Of a DNA stretch of 64,000 nucleotides, positions 24,001-55,170 are shown one piece after another. Location: contig NC_082596.1 of NCBI RefSeq assembly GCF_030936135.1, positions 96,270,449-96,334,448 of the forward strand, given 5' to 3'. Each line of letters begins with the position of its first letter. Within the stretch, counting starts at the first letter, position 1. The notes beneath the pieces were generated by a model. That model did not search any database. It was given only the letters and a program-made list of their open reading frames with translations, and was not told the origin of the DNA. The stretch comes from Gavia stellata. Its lineage: Eukaryota; Chordata; Aves; Gaviiformes; Gaviidae. Made by a program: the position numbers and the translations under genes.

Positions 24001-27000
24001 TTGTTTGTACAGCCATGCCTCAGAGCAATTGCTTGATCCCTGATGTTTTCTCTTTGTGCGTTTCAGGTAGTCTATTTAAAACTCGATGCACCAACTGTGG
24101 AAACGTGGCTGCGAATTACAAGAGTCCAATCTGCCCTGCGCTGGCCGGGAAAGGGTAATATGTCTGCCTTGTAAACTCGCTGTATTTTCTGCATTGTCTG
24201 CTGTCCAGCAGAAAAGCAGCCATTTTAGGAGCATACAGGAGTTTCAGCCAACCATGCCATTTTCCTTTAGTAGTATTAATGCTTAAATTTTACACAACTG
24301 TTTTGAAACATGAGTATATTGTTTGGTAACTTCAGTGAGAGCCCATGATACCATAAGTCCTGTGAATGAGTAACTGTTAACCTCTAAGTTAGCACAACAT
24401 TATATATGTTTTAATTAGACCAATTTCAGGTGGTCTGAAACTCTCATATTGGACATGAACTAATTGTACTGTGAACATGTGTTCACTCCCATCCTCTTCA
24501 GCTTCCAGCTTTTTTATTAAATCAGATGCTTATTCCTTAAGTTGGACTGTCATCACTTGATACATGGATTGTCCTCTTCTGCACCTCTTGAGCCCCTAGT
24601 AGCTTTTGTCCTTCAACTCATCAATAAGATTCTCGTGATTCCAGGTCTCCAAATACAGCTGTGTGAAACAATCAGGAGGGAAGCATCAGTTCCCAGGATT
24701 TCTGCAACTTAAGTTGCAGAAGCCACCTTCGGTCTCCTTTTTCTAGCCATCCTCTTTCTTTCACCATTAAAAATAAGGGGGGGGGGGGGGGGGGGGGAGG
24801 GCGGGGTGTGACTCGGACATATGCTCATAGATTTTTCAGGGTTTGCATTTCACCAGATCTTTAGATAGCTACATCAATATTTGTTATGCCTGTGACAGAC
24901 TTTGACCAGCTTATTACAGCTGCTTAGCTCTGGGATAATTCTGGACAAATGCCTGCCTGCTCTCTGCGTGTGGTATTTTAGGGTTGAAGTTGGGTGAAGT
25001 TGCAAAGATTCCTTGATTGGAGAGTGTGCTTTAGAGAATACTAAGTAAGTTTTTATTAATATATAAAGTGCACTTTGTTTCTATGATTGAATACGTATTT
25101 CAATTTTGTAACTTCAGGGCTCCAGATCCTGAAACAGAAGACGCCACGATTCCTGTTGAAGACCTTCCTCAGTACGTATATGCACAGCCTTGATTTTTGC
25201 TGTTACCTCTTCATACTTTGTGCATCTCAAAGGCTTATATTAGTTTTGGAAGGACACGGAAACATTCTACAGGAGAAAAAGATGTGGGACTTTGCCCCAG
25301 AGAACTGAGTCTAAATCTAGATCTAATGTTACGGGGGACAGCAGACAACAGGAGTGTGTACTAGAAGTTTACCATGATGCTAAAGGGATTGCACACTTGT
25401 GTGCTTGAGCATCAGGCTGACACATGCCTAAATTCATGGGTTTCGTAGTAAGTGAAGTAGTAGTGGAATTGCCATAAGAAACTAAGTAAGTGCTACACAG
25501 TAAATGTTTTGTTACTTTGCAGGTGGTACCTCCTGTTAGTCTGTAATCCTGCACTGGGGTACAGCCACTGTGTAGTCCCTTGCAGGCATTAAACATGCCA
25601 TGGTGCTTTTTTATAAGGGCTGAAGCTTTTGCCTTATCTAGTTGAAGATGCCAGAAGCCACTGTATTTTTCATCTGGTTCCTCAGGAAAAGAGGCTAACG
25701 CGATGCTTCTTTCAGTTCACTTACTCCTTAAAAATCTGTTGGCCAGTTTCTGTTAAAAGTTGATGGAGGCCGAGGTCTGTAGCACAAACTACGTTTTTAA
25801 GTTTCATGCGTTTCAGGAGCTGAGTAAGGGGAAGACACGATTAAGTATCTATCTGAGTTGAACAATCGTTCAGCAACCCGTTCTGTGTGGCCAGGCAGCA
25901 CGTCTGTACTTCCAACATGCGTGTAGCAGGGCATCAGCTGCCTTCTGTCCAGCACACGTTAAGGAGGGTGTGGGGAGGGCTGTGAAAGAGAAAGGAGAGG
26001 GCAGTTAAGACATGTCGAAATGAGAATGAAAACTGCTTTGCCGTTTTGCAGGTTGAAACGTCCACGTCAGCAGCGTAACGCTGTCCCTTTGTGATTTTTA
26101 AACAGGTGTGAGGAGGACGGCTGCAATGGGCTCCTCCGTCCCCACGTTGTGTGGTTTGGTGAAACCCTGGATCCCGACATTCTCACAGAGGTTGAGAAGG
26201 AGCTTGAGATATGCGACCTCTGCTTGGTAGTGAGTGCCACTTTTGTTACCTAGCCTCTTCACCCGCAGGGAAGCCATGCTAAAAGCCCCTGAGGGACTCT
26301 CTACTGTCAAGTGTAAAACATTAAAAGACCGTGAACTTCCAAAATTCACGTCTGCTACTCAGAAGTTAACAGGTTCGGCACGTGTGCATCTTGCTCAGCT
26401 GGCATCTGCAGTCTGCATTTAGTATACACAGATGCTAGAGGTTCAAGTTAGCTAATACTTGAATTTCTCAAACAGTGAAAAACAGGATTATTTTGATGCT
26501 CAGTTAAAAAAAAAGTTACAAAATGTTGTAAGAATGTAGCTAGCTGTTACCATGTGCTGCTTTTTTTCTGAGGTTGTTTACGTGCCGTGTAGGTTTCACA
26601 TTGCCGGCCAAAACATTTGCTCAGAATATTGTGTACCCTTCAGAAAATAATCTCAAGTAACTGAAGGGACGTCTTGTGGGTTTTTTTCCTGCAAGCAAGG
26701 TCTGCCATTTTGGTTGTGGGATTTTTTTGTTCATCTACAGTTACAATCCCCAAACAGGCTTCTTTGGGTTGTTGAATCAGAGAAACAATTCCCGATTCTT
26801 ACGCTGTGTTAAACAGCTACACATATTTAACGTAGCATCGCATACGCTAAGTATAGATACTGATTGGGTTTCATTTCTGTAGGGATCTTCCATGCTTTAG
26901 TGGTTTTGCAGATGCAGTGTTCGGAGAAGGGTCCTTACCTTGGGGGTTGGTTTGGTTGTGTCCATTTAACTACTGGCCTGCTACACTCGTGATCTTTCGC

Positions 27001-27579
27001 CCCATCCCTGCAGGTCGGGACCTCCTCCGTGGTGTATCCTGCTGCGATGTTTGCCCCTCAGGTATCTGCCAGAGGAGTGCCAGTTGCAGAATTTAACATG
27101 GAAGCCACTCCTGCTACAAACAGATTCAGGTAAAGCTGTTCAGTCTTAAACTAGCAACCTTTAGTCCCCTCCACCTTCATTGTCTTTTCCACTGAATTGC
27201 CGAAATGCCTAGAAACTTTTTTAGCACGCATTATCTAGTTTCTTCCCCGCTGCTTAAGAAATGCCATTTTCTTCCAACAAGTAAGAAAAGACGACTCTTC
27301 TTTCTTGGTGGAACTAACCTGCCCTGAGGACACAACTGGGCCTTCCCCAGTGTGAGGCTGGGGCCTGTCCCTGGGCGGCCTGAAGCCCCCCCCAGGGACA
27401 GGCTTCACTCCCTACCTGCGCGGCAGACGCACTCGGGCGCTGTCACAAAGAGTCGTGGTGCGCCGGTCCTTGCCCGCCCCTCCACCCGGCTGCTTCCTTC
27501 CAGGTTCCACTTCCCGGGCCCCTGCGGGACGACTCTGCCGCCGGCGCTGGCCCGCCACCGGACGGAGATCATCTCCTGA
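17920..27579 (+). CDS. SIRT5: SIRT5, mitochondrial NAD-dependent lysine desuccinylase/demalonylase/deglutarylase
   Basis: Class III sirtuin that removes succinyl, malonyl and glutaryl groups from lysines of mitochondrial enzymes. Coding exons: 17920-18034, 20604-20737, 22289-22514, 24067-24154, 25118-25171, 26106-26229, 27014-27129, 27504-27579. They total 933 nt, 310 residues plus TGA, the human length. Visible motifs: a Ser/Arg/Lys-rich N-terminus that fits a mitochondrial targeting peptide, [15 protein letters not shown] (NAD binding), TQNIDELH, and the catalytic His158 in EIHG. Tyr102 and Arg105 in FYHYRREV select acidic acyl-lysines. The zinc cysteines are 166, 169, 207 and 212. The ATG at 17920 gives the family-like N-terminus; upstream in-frame codons in the CpG island are unlikely to be used. 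Intron 2 contains a CR1. The NOL7 promoter island begins in the last exon. Confidence 0.97.
18114..18231 (+). repeat. 59-bp tandem duplication, two copies
   Basis: The block starting AATCTATAGTTTAATTCAAA recurs at 18122 and 18181, with 59-bp spacing, and the copies differ by only a few bases (for example GAGCATG versus GAGCGTG). It lies in SIRT5 intron 2, downstream of the start-codon exon. Confidence 0.93.
18955..19926 (+). mobile_element. CR1 LINE fragment, 5'-truncated, in SIRT5 intron 2
   Basis: Same family and orientation as the copy near 8550. It begins inside the reverse-transcriptase region (SWRPVTSG-like at about 18980, then [16 protein letters not shown] at about 19025-19070), runs through a GC-rich middle with a PRGK-type open stretch, and ends in GCCATTCTGTGATTCT at about 19912-19929. 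Many frameshifts and stops; not functional. The 3' ends of the two copies share the CATCTGAACACAAGAAAAC block, at 19709-19727 here and 9957-9975 there. Confidence 0.93.
22289..22514 (+). other. SIRT5: SIRT5 catalytic-core exon
   Basis: Contains the substrate-selecting Tyr102 (codon 22343-22345) and Arg105 (22352-22354), the TQNID NAD-pocket motif and the catalytic His158 (codon 22511-22513). All three numbered residues fall at exactly the human position when exon lengths are summed. The donor splits the glycine after His158 (CATG|GTAAGA). Confidence 0.95.
22515..27013 (+). other. SIRT5 introns 4-7: simple repeats, otherwise plain intronic sequence
   Basis: Sequence between the exons listed for SIRT5. 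The only conspicuous element is a 21-base G homopolymer at 24777-24797. A stretch around 22800-23300 is GC-richer with open frames but no recognised protein. No extra SIRT5 exon is needed, since all phases close. Confidence 0.6.
24777..24797 (+). repeat. Poly-G tract, 21 G, followed by further G-rich sequence
   Basis: An uninterrupted run of 21 G is followed by AGGGCGGGGTG. It lies in a SIRT5 intron and is capable of forming G-quadruplex on the + strand. Its exact length is prone to sequencing error. Confidence 0.9.
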
Positions 27580-28700
27580 GCACCTCGGAGCGGCCGGCGG
27601 GGAAGCGCCGCAGCCCGGCGGGGGCACGGGGGGCTGGGGTGGGCGAGAGGAGGCGGCGGGTCTCGCCGGACTGCCCCCTCCCCTGCTCCCCGCGGCAATA
27701 AACGGGCGGCGGGGGCCCGGGGCGGGCGGCTCGGGCCCCGCCGCCGCTGCCGGCCCAGGCCGCCGCTCTCCGGGCCTCGTCTGTCTGCGCACGCGCGGCG
27801 GGGAGGGCGGGGCGCTCACAGGCCGCTGGGCGCGAGGGGGCGTGGCTCGCGGCCGCGCTGACGGGGCGGGGCGTCCCCGGAGGGGGTGGGGGTGTGGCGG
27901 CGCGCATGCGCCTCGCCGCGGAAGGCAGGGAGCGCTTCCGGGGCGGGGGTCAGGCGGGTGGCGTGGGGGGCCATGGCGGGGCGGCAGAAGGCGGCGGCGG
28001 CCGCGGGCAAGCGCGGGCCACCCGCCGCGCTCCTCAGCCCGCCCTCCTCGGAGGACGAGGCCCCGGAGGAGGTGTCCTTTGGCGTGGCGAGGGAGGCGGC
28101 CGAGACGCAACGGAAGCTCGTGGGGGCGGCGGCCCGGAGGTACAGACACCCCTTACCCCCCACCCCCCCCCGGCCCCGAGGCCGCGCTGACGGCGCCTCC
28201 CACCTCCCCGCAGGCACCGGGAGCTGCTGAAGGAGAAGCGGCGGCGGCGCCAGGAGCTGTTCGCGGAGCAGAAGGTACGGCGGCCCGCCCTCCCCCTCCG
28301 CGCCCCCCCGCCCCGCGCTGCCGCCCCTGCCCGCTAACCCCGCTCTCGCCCGCAGAAACGGAAGCTGCTCCCCGAGGCCGTGCTGCAGGAGCTGGCCGCC
28401 GCGCCGCCCGCAGGGTGAGGGGACGACGCGGGGTGGGCCTCGGGGTGCCGCGGCGAGCGCTGCCGCCCGCCGTGCGGCCCTTCGGGGCCCGGCGTGGAAG
28501 CGGGAGCTCGCGGGGCGAAGGGAGCGCGGCGGGGAGAGTAACCTGTTGCCTTCTCCTCACCCCGCAGGGCGGAGGCGCAGGCAGCGGCAGCGGACCGAGG
28601 TATGCTCCGGCTCTTCCCCGGCCCGCGGGGTTTCGTTGTTGTGCTAGAGCTGCAGCGGGGGGGCGGGGGGGAGCGCTGTGGTACGGAGGCCTTTGGAAGG
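27580..28700 (+). promoter_or_regulatory. NOL7: CpG island and promoter of NOL7
   Basis: Very CpG-dense sequence spanning the SIRT5 3' end, the NOL7 5' UTR and the first four NOL7 exons. Two sequences fit the NRF1 consensus: TGCGCACGCGC at 27786-27796 and CGCGCATGCGC at 27901-27911. GGGCGG-type boxes are frequent and there is no TATA box. The second NRF1-like site contains an ATG (27906) in a different frame from NOL7, which would be an upstream start if the transcript begins before it. Confidence 0.7.
27697..27702 (+). terminator. SIRT5: SIRT5 poly(A) signal AATAAA
   Basis: AATAAA 118 nt after the SIRT5 stop, standing alone in otherwise extremely GC-rich sequence. It is the only canonical signal between the SIRT5 stop and the NOL7 start, and it implies a very short 3' UTR. 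Confidence 0.7.
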
Positions 28701-31094
28701 TCTGAAACTGGACGAGCGCGTCTGCCGACAAGGACACAAGCTGAAGTCGCAGCTGATCTGATTCCGCGCCTTTCGCAAAAGTTGTTTGCTGTGCGATGAT
28801 TTCTGTTAAAATAGGAAATCATGGGCAGGTGGTGTAACAGAAAAAGCGAGGATTACCAGAAGGAAATTAATATTGAGCGTTTCTTTAAGTTATAAAGGCT
28901 AGTCCTGGATAGAGTTGTTCGTCGCCTTGATACTTTACATATCATGCTATGATTTAATAGCATCTGTAAAAAAGTTAAGAAACTTTTTTTCAAATTTTGA
29001 ATTAGAAAATCGAGAGTCTAGACTAGTCACGACTGCTGTTTTCTGGCCCTCTTCATCTGTACTTCAAAGTACTTTACAAGAAAAAAAAGTTGTGGGTTTT
29101 TTTTTTTTTTAAAGCTATTCTCTTGTCCATACCTCACGTATAACTATATAGCTGGATGGCATAACTGCTACTTTTTCTTCCTTTTATTTTTTTCTTTTTA
29201 AAAAAAATCTGTTGGCATAAAGAAGAGCTGAGCTCAGGATGATGCTTTGAATACTGGCTCCCCTTCGCGCGCTGTCTGTGGCTGTTGCCTTGGATTGGTG
29301 TCCTGGACGAATTCCATTTCGTGGTGGGAGGGGAACACTGGCTAGCGGTGCTTTGGGTGGCTCCCCTGTGGCGTGGCATGCTCCCTCTCCCAGCCCTGCT
29401 GCGAGGGCAGCGCTTGCTGGCTCTGACTAGTCAGAGCTTCTGAAAAGTGCCCGTTGGAGTTAACTAAAGCCATCTTATTTTTCACAGCCTAATTGTTGTT
29501 TTGTCCCTTTTCCTCTTTCACTTATGGCTCTTGATTCATGACGTTTGGGAATTTTTTTCTGTTTCCTATTAAATTTACTTTAGGTAAACGCCGTGGAGGT
29601 GGGGCTGCAAAGCAGAGACAAGGCCAAGCCCAAAGGCAGGTGAAGAAAAATGAGCGAAGAAAGGGGGGTGCCAGGTAGGCTGGGAGATGTTCGGGGTGCC
29701 TGTCCCTGTGCGGGGGCCTGCTCAGGGAGGGAGTGCCACAGCAGCTGTCCAGTCACCGTGTGCTGGGCTCTCTGCTGCGCTTGGTGTTCCCCCTGCTCTT
29801 CTGCTGATGGAAAGCACATTCATGCGCTTAAAAGCGCCGTTAATACGCTTCTGATACAGCATACTTGTAAAATATATACACACACATATAGATAAATCTT
29901 TAAGTAGCAATTTTTATGTATTACGTGTATGTAACTGCTGTGAGAGAACTGTGTAGTCATAAGCACAGCAGTAGCCATTCTGTTAGGTGCTGCTGCAGGT
30001 CTGGGTGTTGAGCACTGAATTCCTGCAGGTCAGTCTTTCTTTCTTTGCTTCTTCCTTTATTATTTTCCCCCTTTGTTTCTTTGTCACTGCTGCCCCTATA
30101 GAGGAATTGCACTAGCTTCTGGTAGGACTAGTTTGAGACTTCCAAGGAACTGCTTGGGGCATGTAAAGGCATATGATGATGGGTTGAGAGTCTTGGGCCA
30201 GTATTTTTATTTTTATTTTTTTTTTTTAAATACTGCTACAGAGTTTGGCTGAGCGTCAGAAGGCAGCACCGGCCGCGGGTGTGCTCAAGCAGCAAACCAC
30301 GGACTAGTGTGTCCGTTTATTGTTCTGGGTTCTGTAACTATGCTACAGGGATTTACCTCTCTTGATTTAACTAGGTCAGAGGGAAACTATATGGCTGTGC
30401 GCTTAAAAGATCAGAGTTTAATAGGCCTCCACCAACAGCTGGCCAAAGACTTCTTAAACACTCAACTCTACGGACCAGGCACCAACCGGGTACAGGGTAA
30501 GCGAGTTCCCTGAGGTGGGGCTGCAGCTAGATTTGTCTGGGTTAAACTTAACTTAGTAATTAACACTCATCTCCATTTCAGCAAATGAATTTTTCTCCCT
30601 TGAAAACAAGAAAAACCCAGTTAAAAAAGCTGCAGTTCAGTTTGTGGACCAATCTTGGGGTGAGTATAAAAAGTCAAAGTAGGTGCTACTTTATGCACAT
30701 AAGTTTAAAGAACACTTTTTTTAAAAAAAAAGAAAAAAGCTTTCCCCTGTTAGAGGGCTGCCTCTTGCTGCCTTCTAACTCCACAAACCTGAGAGGGGAA
30801 GCGCTGCTGTGCCCCCCCCTCCTGGAGGAGACTGGTGCAAGGTGGGACCCTGGCCACTGGGAGCTGCCTGTTGTACATCATCAACCACATGAGAGGAAGT
30901 TTATCAGCTTCCCAGTCAGGTCATCAGTTCTGACATGCTGCAGTAATCGATGGATTGCTGCTTCTCCCATAGATGGGCTAAGAAAATGGTAACTAACAGC
31001 TTTTTTTTTTTTTTAAGGGCAAGAAAAAAAGCAAAGAGCAATGAGGTTTAAAAAACGTTGGCTCGCAACACAGATTAAAAGAAGTGGAGTATGA
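27973..31094 (+). CDS. NOL7: NOL7, nucleolar protein 7
   Basis: Small, basic nucleolar RNA-associated protein; the human protein is linked to ribosome biogenesis and was proposed as a tumour suppressor. Coding exons: 27973-28139, 28214-28274, 28356-28414, 28568-28599, 29584-29674, 30375-30496, 30582-30659, 31018-31094. They total 687 nt (228 residues plus TGA) against 257 in human. Conserved blocks: DEAPEEVSFG near the N-terminus, LLKEKRRRRQELFAEQKKRK (a basic, nuclear/nucleolar-signal-like run across exons 2-3), YMAVRLKDQSL, LYGPGTNR, and the basic C-terminus RAMRFKKRWLATQIKRSGV. The acidic N-terminal region is shorter than in human and the middle exons (4-5) are little conserved. The start is ATG 27973 in CCATGG context. 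The first four exons are packed in 630 bp of CpG island. Confidence 0.95.
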
Positions 31095-31395
31095 AGACAG
31101 CTTTTTCAGAAGATGCAGTTAAGGACTTCTTTTGCTGAAAGTCTCTCAGCACAACAAAGATTTTTTTTTTCCCCCCTTCTCCATCCTTACTCCACTTTCA
31201 GCTCTAGCCAGCAGCCACCAGAAGGCACCACCCTTCCCAAAGCTGTGCCCACACTGACTTCCCTGTTCTCTTGGTTGGGGAAGCTAAGAAAGCGCTGGGC
31301 CAGGGCAGTGACTGTGTCCTTAACACTGACTTAGAACAGCTGGCCTTACACCCAGGCTTGTAGAGCTGCCTCCATCAGACAGCTCCTTTGCAGAG

Positions 31396-31401
31396 AATAA
31401 A
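31396..31401 (+). terminator. NOL7: NOL7 poly(A) signal AATAAA
   Basis: Canonical AATAAA 302 nt after the NOL7 stop codon, on the coding strand, and the first one encountered there. It implies a 3' UTR of roughly 320 nt. Confidence 0.75.
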
Positions 31402-31813
31402 GAGAAACGATGTTGTACTTGCTCTTCTGGATGCTGCATTTCTTACAGCAATCAATTATTCCTGCTTTTTCAGTTGTTTGCCGCTCTAAAGAGAGGCTGT
31501 ATCCTAATACCAGAATCTTTCAGTCAGTTCACAGAGCAGGGACAGTTCTTGTCCAGCCTGATGATTGCTTTCAAGGAATAAGGGGTTCCACTCAGTGCCT
31601 TGACTGTGCCCTGCTAGCCAGACTTGCTTTGTCTAGCCACCTTTGACAGCCCTGGCTGGAGCAGCAAGCTGCCCCACTGAATTCCTGGGTCTACCCCAGC
31701 ACCACTGTTGTAAGATACAACTCTAGAACCAAGAAAACGTAGCATACAAGTCCATGCTACCGTGTATGTAGAAGTAAGCTTTTAATGGCTGGTTAATTAT
31801 GATATCACTACAT
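31402..31813. other. Intergenic gap between the convergent genes NOL7 (+) and RANBP9 (-)
   Basis: About 410 bp between the two facing poly(A) signals. Open frames here are short and match nothing recognised. Confidence 0.7.
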
Positions 31814-31819
31814 TTTATT
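31814..31819 (-). terminator. RANBP9: RANBP9 poly(A) signal (AATAAA on the minus strand)
   Basis: TTTATT on the plus strand reads AATAAA on the RANBP9 strand, about 800 nt past the RANBP9 stop. It is the best candidate for the 3' end; a longer UTR using a further signal is possible but would run into NOL7. Confidence 0.65.
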
Positions 31820-32620
31820 GCAATATAGTACTATTTAAGCACTTTTAAAAATGCAAGGTGTACAAAGATTAAATTAAGACTGTAAATTGACTAAATATTT
31901 GGTTTTTATATAAATAGGTCATAACCACACTGTGTTGACATGTAATACTGTTATAATACAACAGTTAAACTGGTGAGTCTACACAACAGAAGCTGTCTGT
32001 AGTTAAACAAGGAAACAAAGTTGAAAAGACCATGTTAAAACAAAAAAAACTACTAAGATCAACAGGTTGGGATTGTAAGTAGCAACAAACATATTCACTC
32101 AGCTCCTGAGTAATTCAAGTTTTACAGTACACATTAAAAAATATCATTTCTTCCCATCAACACTATATATCCAAACCATCAGGTGTTTATGCATTTTGCA
32201 AATTACACTGATTGAACTATGTAACAATGGGGGTGGAGGTTGGCAAGTCATCCTGCTTGACGTTTACATCACCCACAGGCTAATCCATCCATGTTTTCTA
32301 TTCTTACGTCCCACCACAAGGTAGCAGGATTTTTGGTTTTGTTTCGGACAATTGTTTAAAGGATTGGTACTTGTCAATTTGGATGTCTGACGTTATCAGT
32401 GATATTTTCAACTCTTAGTTGTCTAAGAGGTTTAAAAGATGGACATTTTCTCCTAACGCTAAGTTAGAAATCATTTGCATCATGCTGTAAACTAGGAAGC
32501 AACATAAAGCGACAGACTTGTCCTTAGTACATAATTAAAATTCCAAATTCCAGTCAGCAGAGCTGGTCTGCTTCCCACGTTGAGTATGCCACGCCACCTT
32601 GCAGATCTCCAAATGCATAG
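31820..32620 (-). other. RANBP9: RANBP9 3' UTR
   Basis: AT-rich non-coding sequence between the RANBP9 stop codon (32623-32621) and the proposed poly(A) signal. No repeat was recognised. Confidence 0.65.
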
Positions 32621-51784
<19,164 letters not shown>

Positions 51785-54700
51785 CTGTAAAAATGAAAGA
51801 ACAAAAGAAATTTATCTGTCTCTTACAAAAATACATACACACATGGGATATTGCCAAGAAACACTGTGGTGATTAATCATATTACCAGTTAAGCTGCTGA
51901 AAGGTCATTTAATAGTGGCATAACAGCAAGGGAGCTGAAAAGTAATTCCTAACATATATAGTTTAATACAGACAGATTCTGTCCCCGAAGGAGGTAAGGA
52001 CAACTTTCTTCTCTTTTAAGCATCCTGGGTTATCAATGGAGAATACTGAAATTAGCCATGAAGTTTAAAGCGTGAACAAAGAAAGCCAAAGGCCATGCCG
52101 TATTTTGGAAGTAGAGGTAAAGCTACACTCATACCAATTTCATCATCTTCAACATACCTAATCATGTTTTGAGACAATCTGGCATGAGTAATTTTACAAA
52201 ATACATGTAAAACTGTGCATTATTTCAGCAGCGAAATGCATCCTTGCACAGCACTTATGAAAAGATCACATTAAAACTTTAAAGGCCTGGATCATAGAGC
52301 AGAACACTCTGTCTTGAGAAATTTACCGGCAATGTTACTTAGCTGTTGGCAATCTGTTGGCAAACTGAAGAGGGAAAAGAGTTTTAGTATACTAACCAGT
52401 AATCTTAAGTCTAAATAGGTTATGGCTAGGTCAGTAAAGTCCAAAAGTCAGCTTTACAAAAGGTAGTTTTAATAAAGCCGATGTCCAGTACAATTGTTAA
52501 CAATTTAATAGCAAATACTGGAAAGTTGAAATTAATAATCTCCCCACCCCCAAATCACATTATTTGAAGTTAGTAAAATCAACTTTGCTTCTGTTTCTTA
52601 AGCAAAAGTAATTTCATGACCAAGACAAAAGGAATCCAAAAAGAAAAACAGCATAACAAAAAGCTAGGCTTTCACTAATTCCCCCCCGCCCAAAATAAAC
52701 CAAACCCCCCACATCAACTAAAGAAAGCCTCCAAAAATCACCGCAACCTAACATTTCCTAGTTTACCAAAACACTCAAATAATTTTGACACCAGTTCAAA
52801 TCAGTTAACATAAATTTGTCACGAAATAATAAACTTTAAAAAAAAAATTCACCCATGCCAAACTGAAAATAGTTTGTCAAACATGATCTTTGCATTTCCA
52901 TCTCATAAAATGCAATTTTTAAGCAACTCTTCTACTAGAAAGTACAGGTTAATCTGCTATTTTACACACATTTCACATAAGTCATATGCTTAATTGTATA
53001 GTGGGCTTTCTGCTTCTTCTACTGATCGCTTCCAACAGTTACCTTACCTGCTTCTATGTTTGATATTTACAAAGCCCTCCTCAGATAATTTCTAATGTAT
53101 GATACCATCATCTTCTCCCTCCAACATACCAGCATGAAATGGAACCTCAGAACCATATATGGCAGATACTACATCTAGAGATACTGAAGAGCTGAAGCAA
53201 AGGGCAACAAACAAAAGGATCTGTCTTTGCTGCATTGCTGATTACATTACTGAGGCACCACTGAGGCAGCAGAGTCAACAAAACAATTATAAATTAAAGT
53301 AACAAGTGGAAACCCCTTGATTTTGTCTTACATAATAAAGGCAGAATTGTTATTAGCATAGTCTGGAGTTTGATGCATGAAGGATTCTCATGTACAGACT
53401 GAATATCTGTTATTGTACAGTCTCCTGTTAAGATGAATTTATTAAAGAAACGGAATTTATTTTAAAAAATAACTTAGATAACTTAAAGAACTCCACTGAC
53501 TGCAAAAAGCCTTTCAACGAGAGTCATATTAAAAAACCCTTCATCCAATTAAAGTTTCATTTCAGTATTCTTATAGAAACAAGATTAAGGTTACACAAAA
53601 CCATAAAATGCTAGATAGAAAATCATCATCTAGGTAACATTTTGTTACCACCTATTTTTTCTCCCTCAGGTGTCATATCTTCTGAGCCTCCTCTTTAACT
53701 CAGTAACAACTGTAAACACAGAGCCACTGTATTTAATACAGCTGGGAACAAGGATTCTTTACCCACTGGCAATGACTAGAAGGCACGAGGCACTGACACC
53801 ATCTCAGTAAGAAGATGGATGCTCAACAGTATGTATTTTTCCCTGGGATTCACTTACAGCTACTTGGAATGTTAATACCATTTCATCAAGGAGACTTGGT
53901 ATTAATAGAAACTCAAGTAAAATTAGGCTAAAACATTTCAAATAATTAACACATTTACTATAGACATCTTTCAAAAGGAAAAAGGAATGTCTACAATTTA
54001 TGGTTTGGAAGTTGGCTCATCAATTAAGCTAATTTATTATTTGTTACAGTTGATGGATAACTAATCTCATGTTCAACTAGATATAGTACACTATAAATTG
54101 AGGGGGAAAACAGTACCATGACAGATAGGCTTTCAATGCTCTAAAATTCATCAGCAGTAGTTGTATTTATGCCAAACCACTACATGTAACTTTTCTTTCT
54201 TTTCCTGGCACCTGTAAGCTTCATAGGCTTAAAAAAAAGACTTTTTGGTTGTTTTTTAAAGAAGCTTAGCACATATTTAGGTCCAGGTCTGCAAAAAGAC
54301 TTGCTTCAGTGGGAGGAATTACATAAATTGTCCTCCTGTTTGCTTCCTTAAGGTTCACATATCATGCATCTCAGAATCAGAGTAATAGTGGCAGAGCTAT
54401 GCATTTAAGTTTTCCTCCCTTAGTCCACGATAAAAACGCAGGGCAGCACGACAAGCAGACATGCTAGCACCCAGATGCAATGCAGGCTCAGACTGTTCTC
54501 TGTCAGTTCATGATGCATTTCCTGCTGTCCTGTCACAGGAATGGGTTTGGTCTAGGAGATAGCCACCGACCAGAAGAACAGGTCCACTTAAGACTCTGTC
54601 ACATCATAACAGCAGCCCTGGGGAAACAGAGGTGTCAACACCAGGAAGCGGCACACTCACTCCGACATGTAGCACCTTCCAAAAATGGACATGACACAGC

Positions 54701-54921
54701 ATGGTTTGAGAGACCAGAGAGGGTGAATAATGGTGTGGTTCTGATGCCACCTCCCTCATCACTTCCCTCCATACCTGCGGACATTGCCTCCACCTCAGCT
54801 CCCCACCCATAAACATCCCTGGCTGCTGCGGTGGGAGGATCACTTACCTAGGCAAACGGAAGGAAGTGGCCTGGGACCCTTTTCATTACGAAGCCCCTCC
54901 CTCTGAGCATTTCAGTCCCAC

Positions 54922-55170
54922 CACAGAATCACTAAGGTTGGAAAAGACCTGTAAGATCATCAAGTCCAACCATCACCCCAACCCCACCATGCCCACTAAA
55001 CCATGTCCCACAATGCCTCGTCCACACGTTCCTTGAACACCTCCAGTGATGGTGACTCCACCACTTCCCTGGGCAGCCTGTTCCAATGCTTCACCACTCT
55101 CTCAGCAAAGAAATTTTTCCTAATATTCAGTCTAAACCTCCCTTGGCGCAACTGGAGGCCATTTCAGTTG
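54922..55170 (-). mobile_element. CR1 3'-end fragment (minus strand) in RANBP9 intron 2
   Basis: Plus strand begins CACAGAATCACTAAGGTTGG and runs through AAGTCCAACCATCACC to a TTTTTCCTAATATTCAGTCT block, the reversed 3' end of CR1. The first 101 bp match the opposite-strand copy at 58162-58262 with about four differences. Confidence 0.88.

Noticed and set aside
27455-28705. 416-codon plus-strand open frame, with long minus-strand frames over the same DNA
   Set aside because: CpG-island sequence has few stop codons in any frame. The real content is the SIRT5 last exon and NOL7 exons 1-4 in other frames, and the translation is low-complexity Gly/Arg/Pro/Ala.
30240-30374. Alternative NOL7 acceptor at CTACAG near 30240
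   Set aside because: That reading gives no NOL7-like peptide, whereas acceptor ACTAG at 30374 restores SEGNYMAVRLKDQ in phase.
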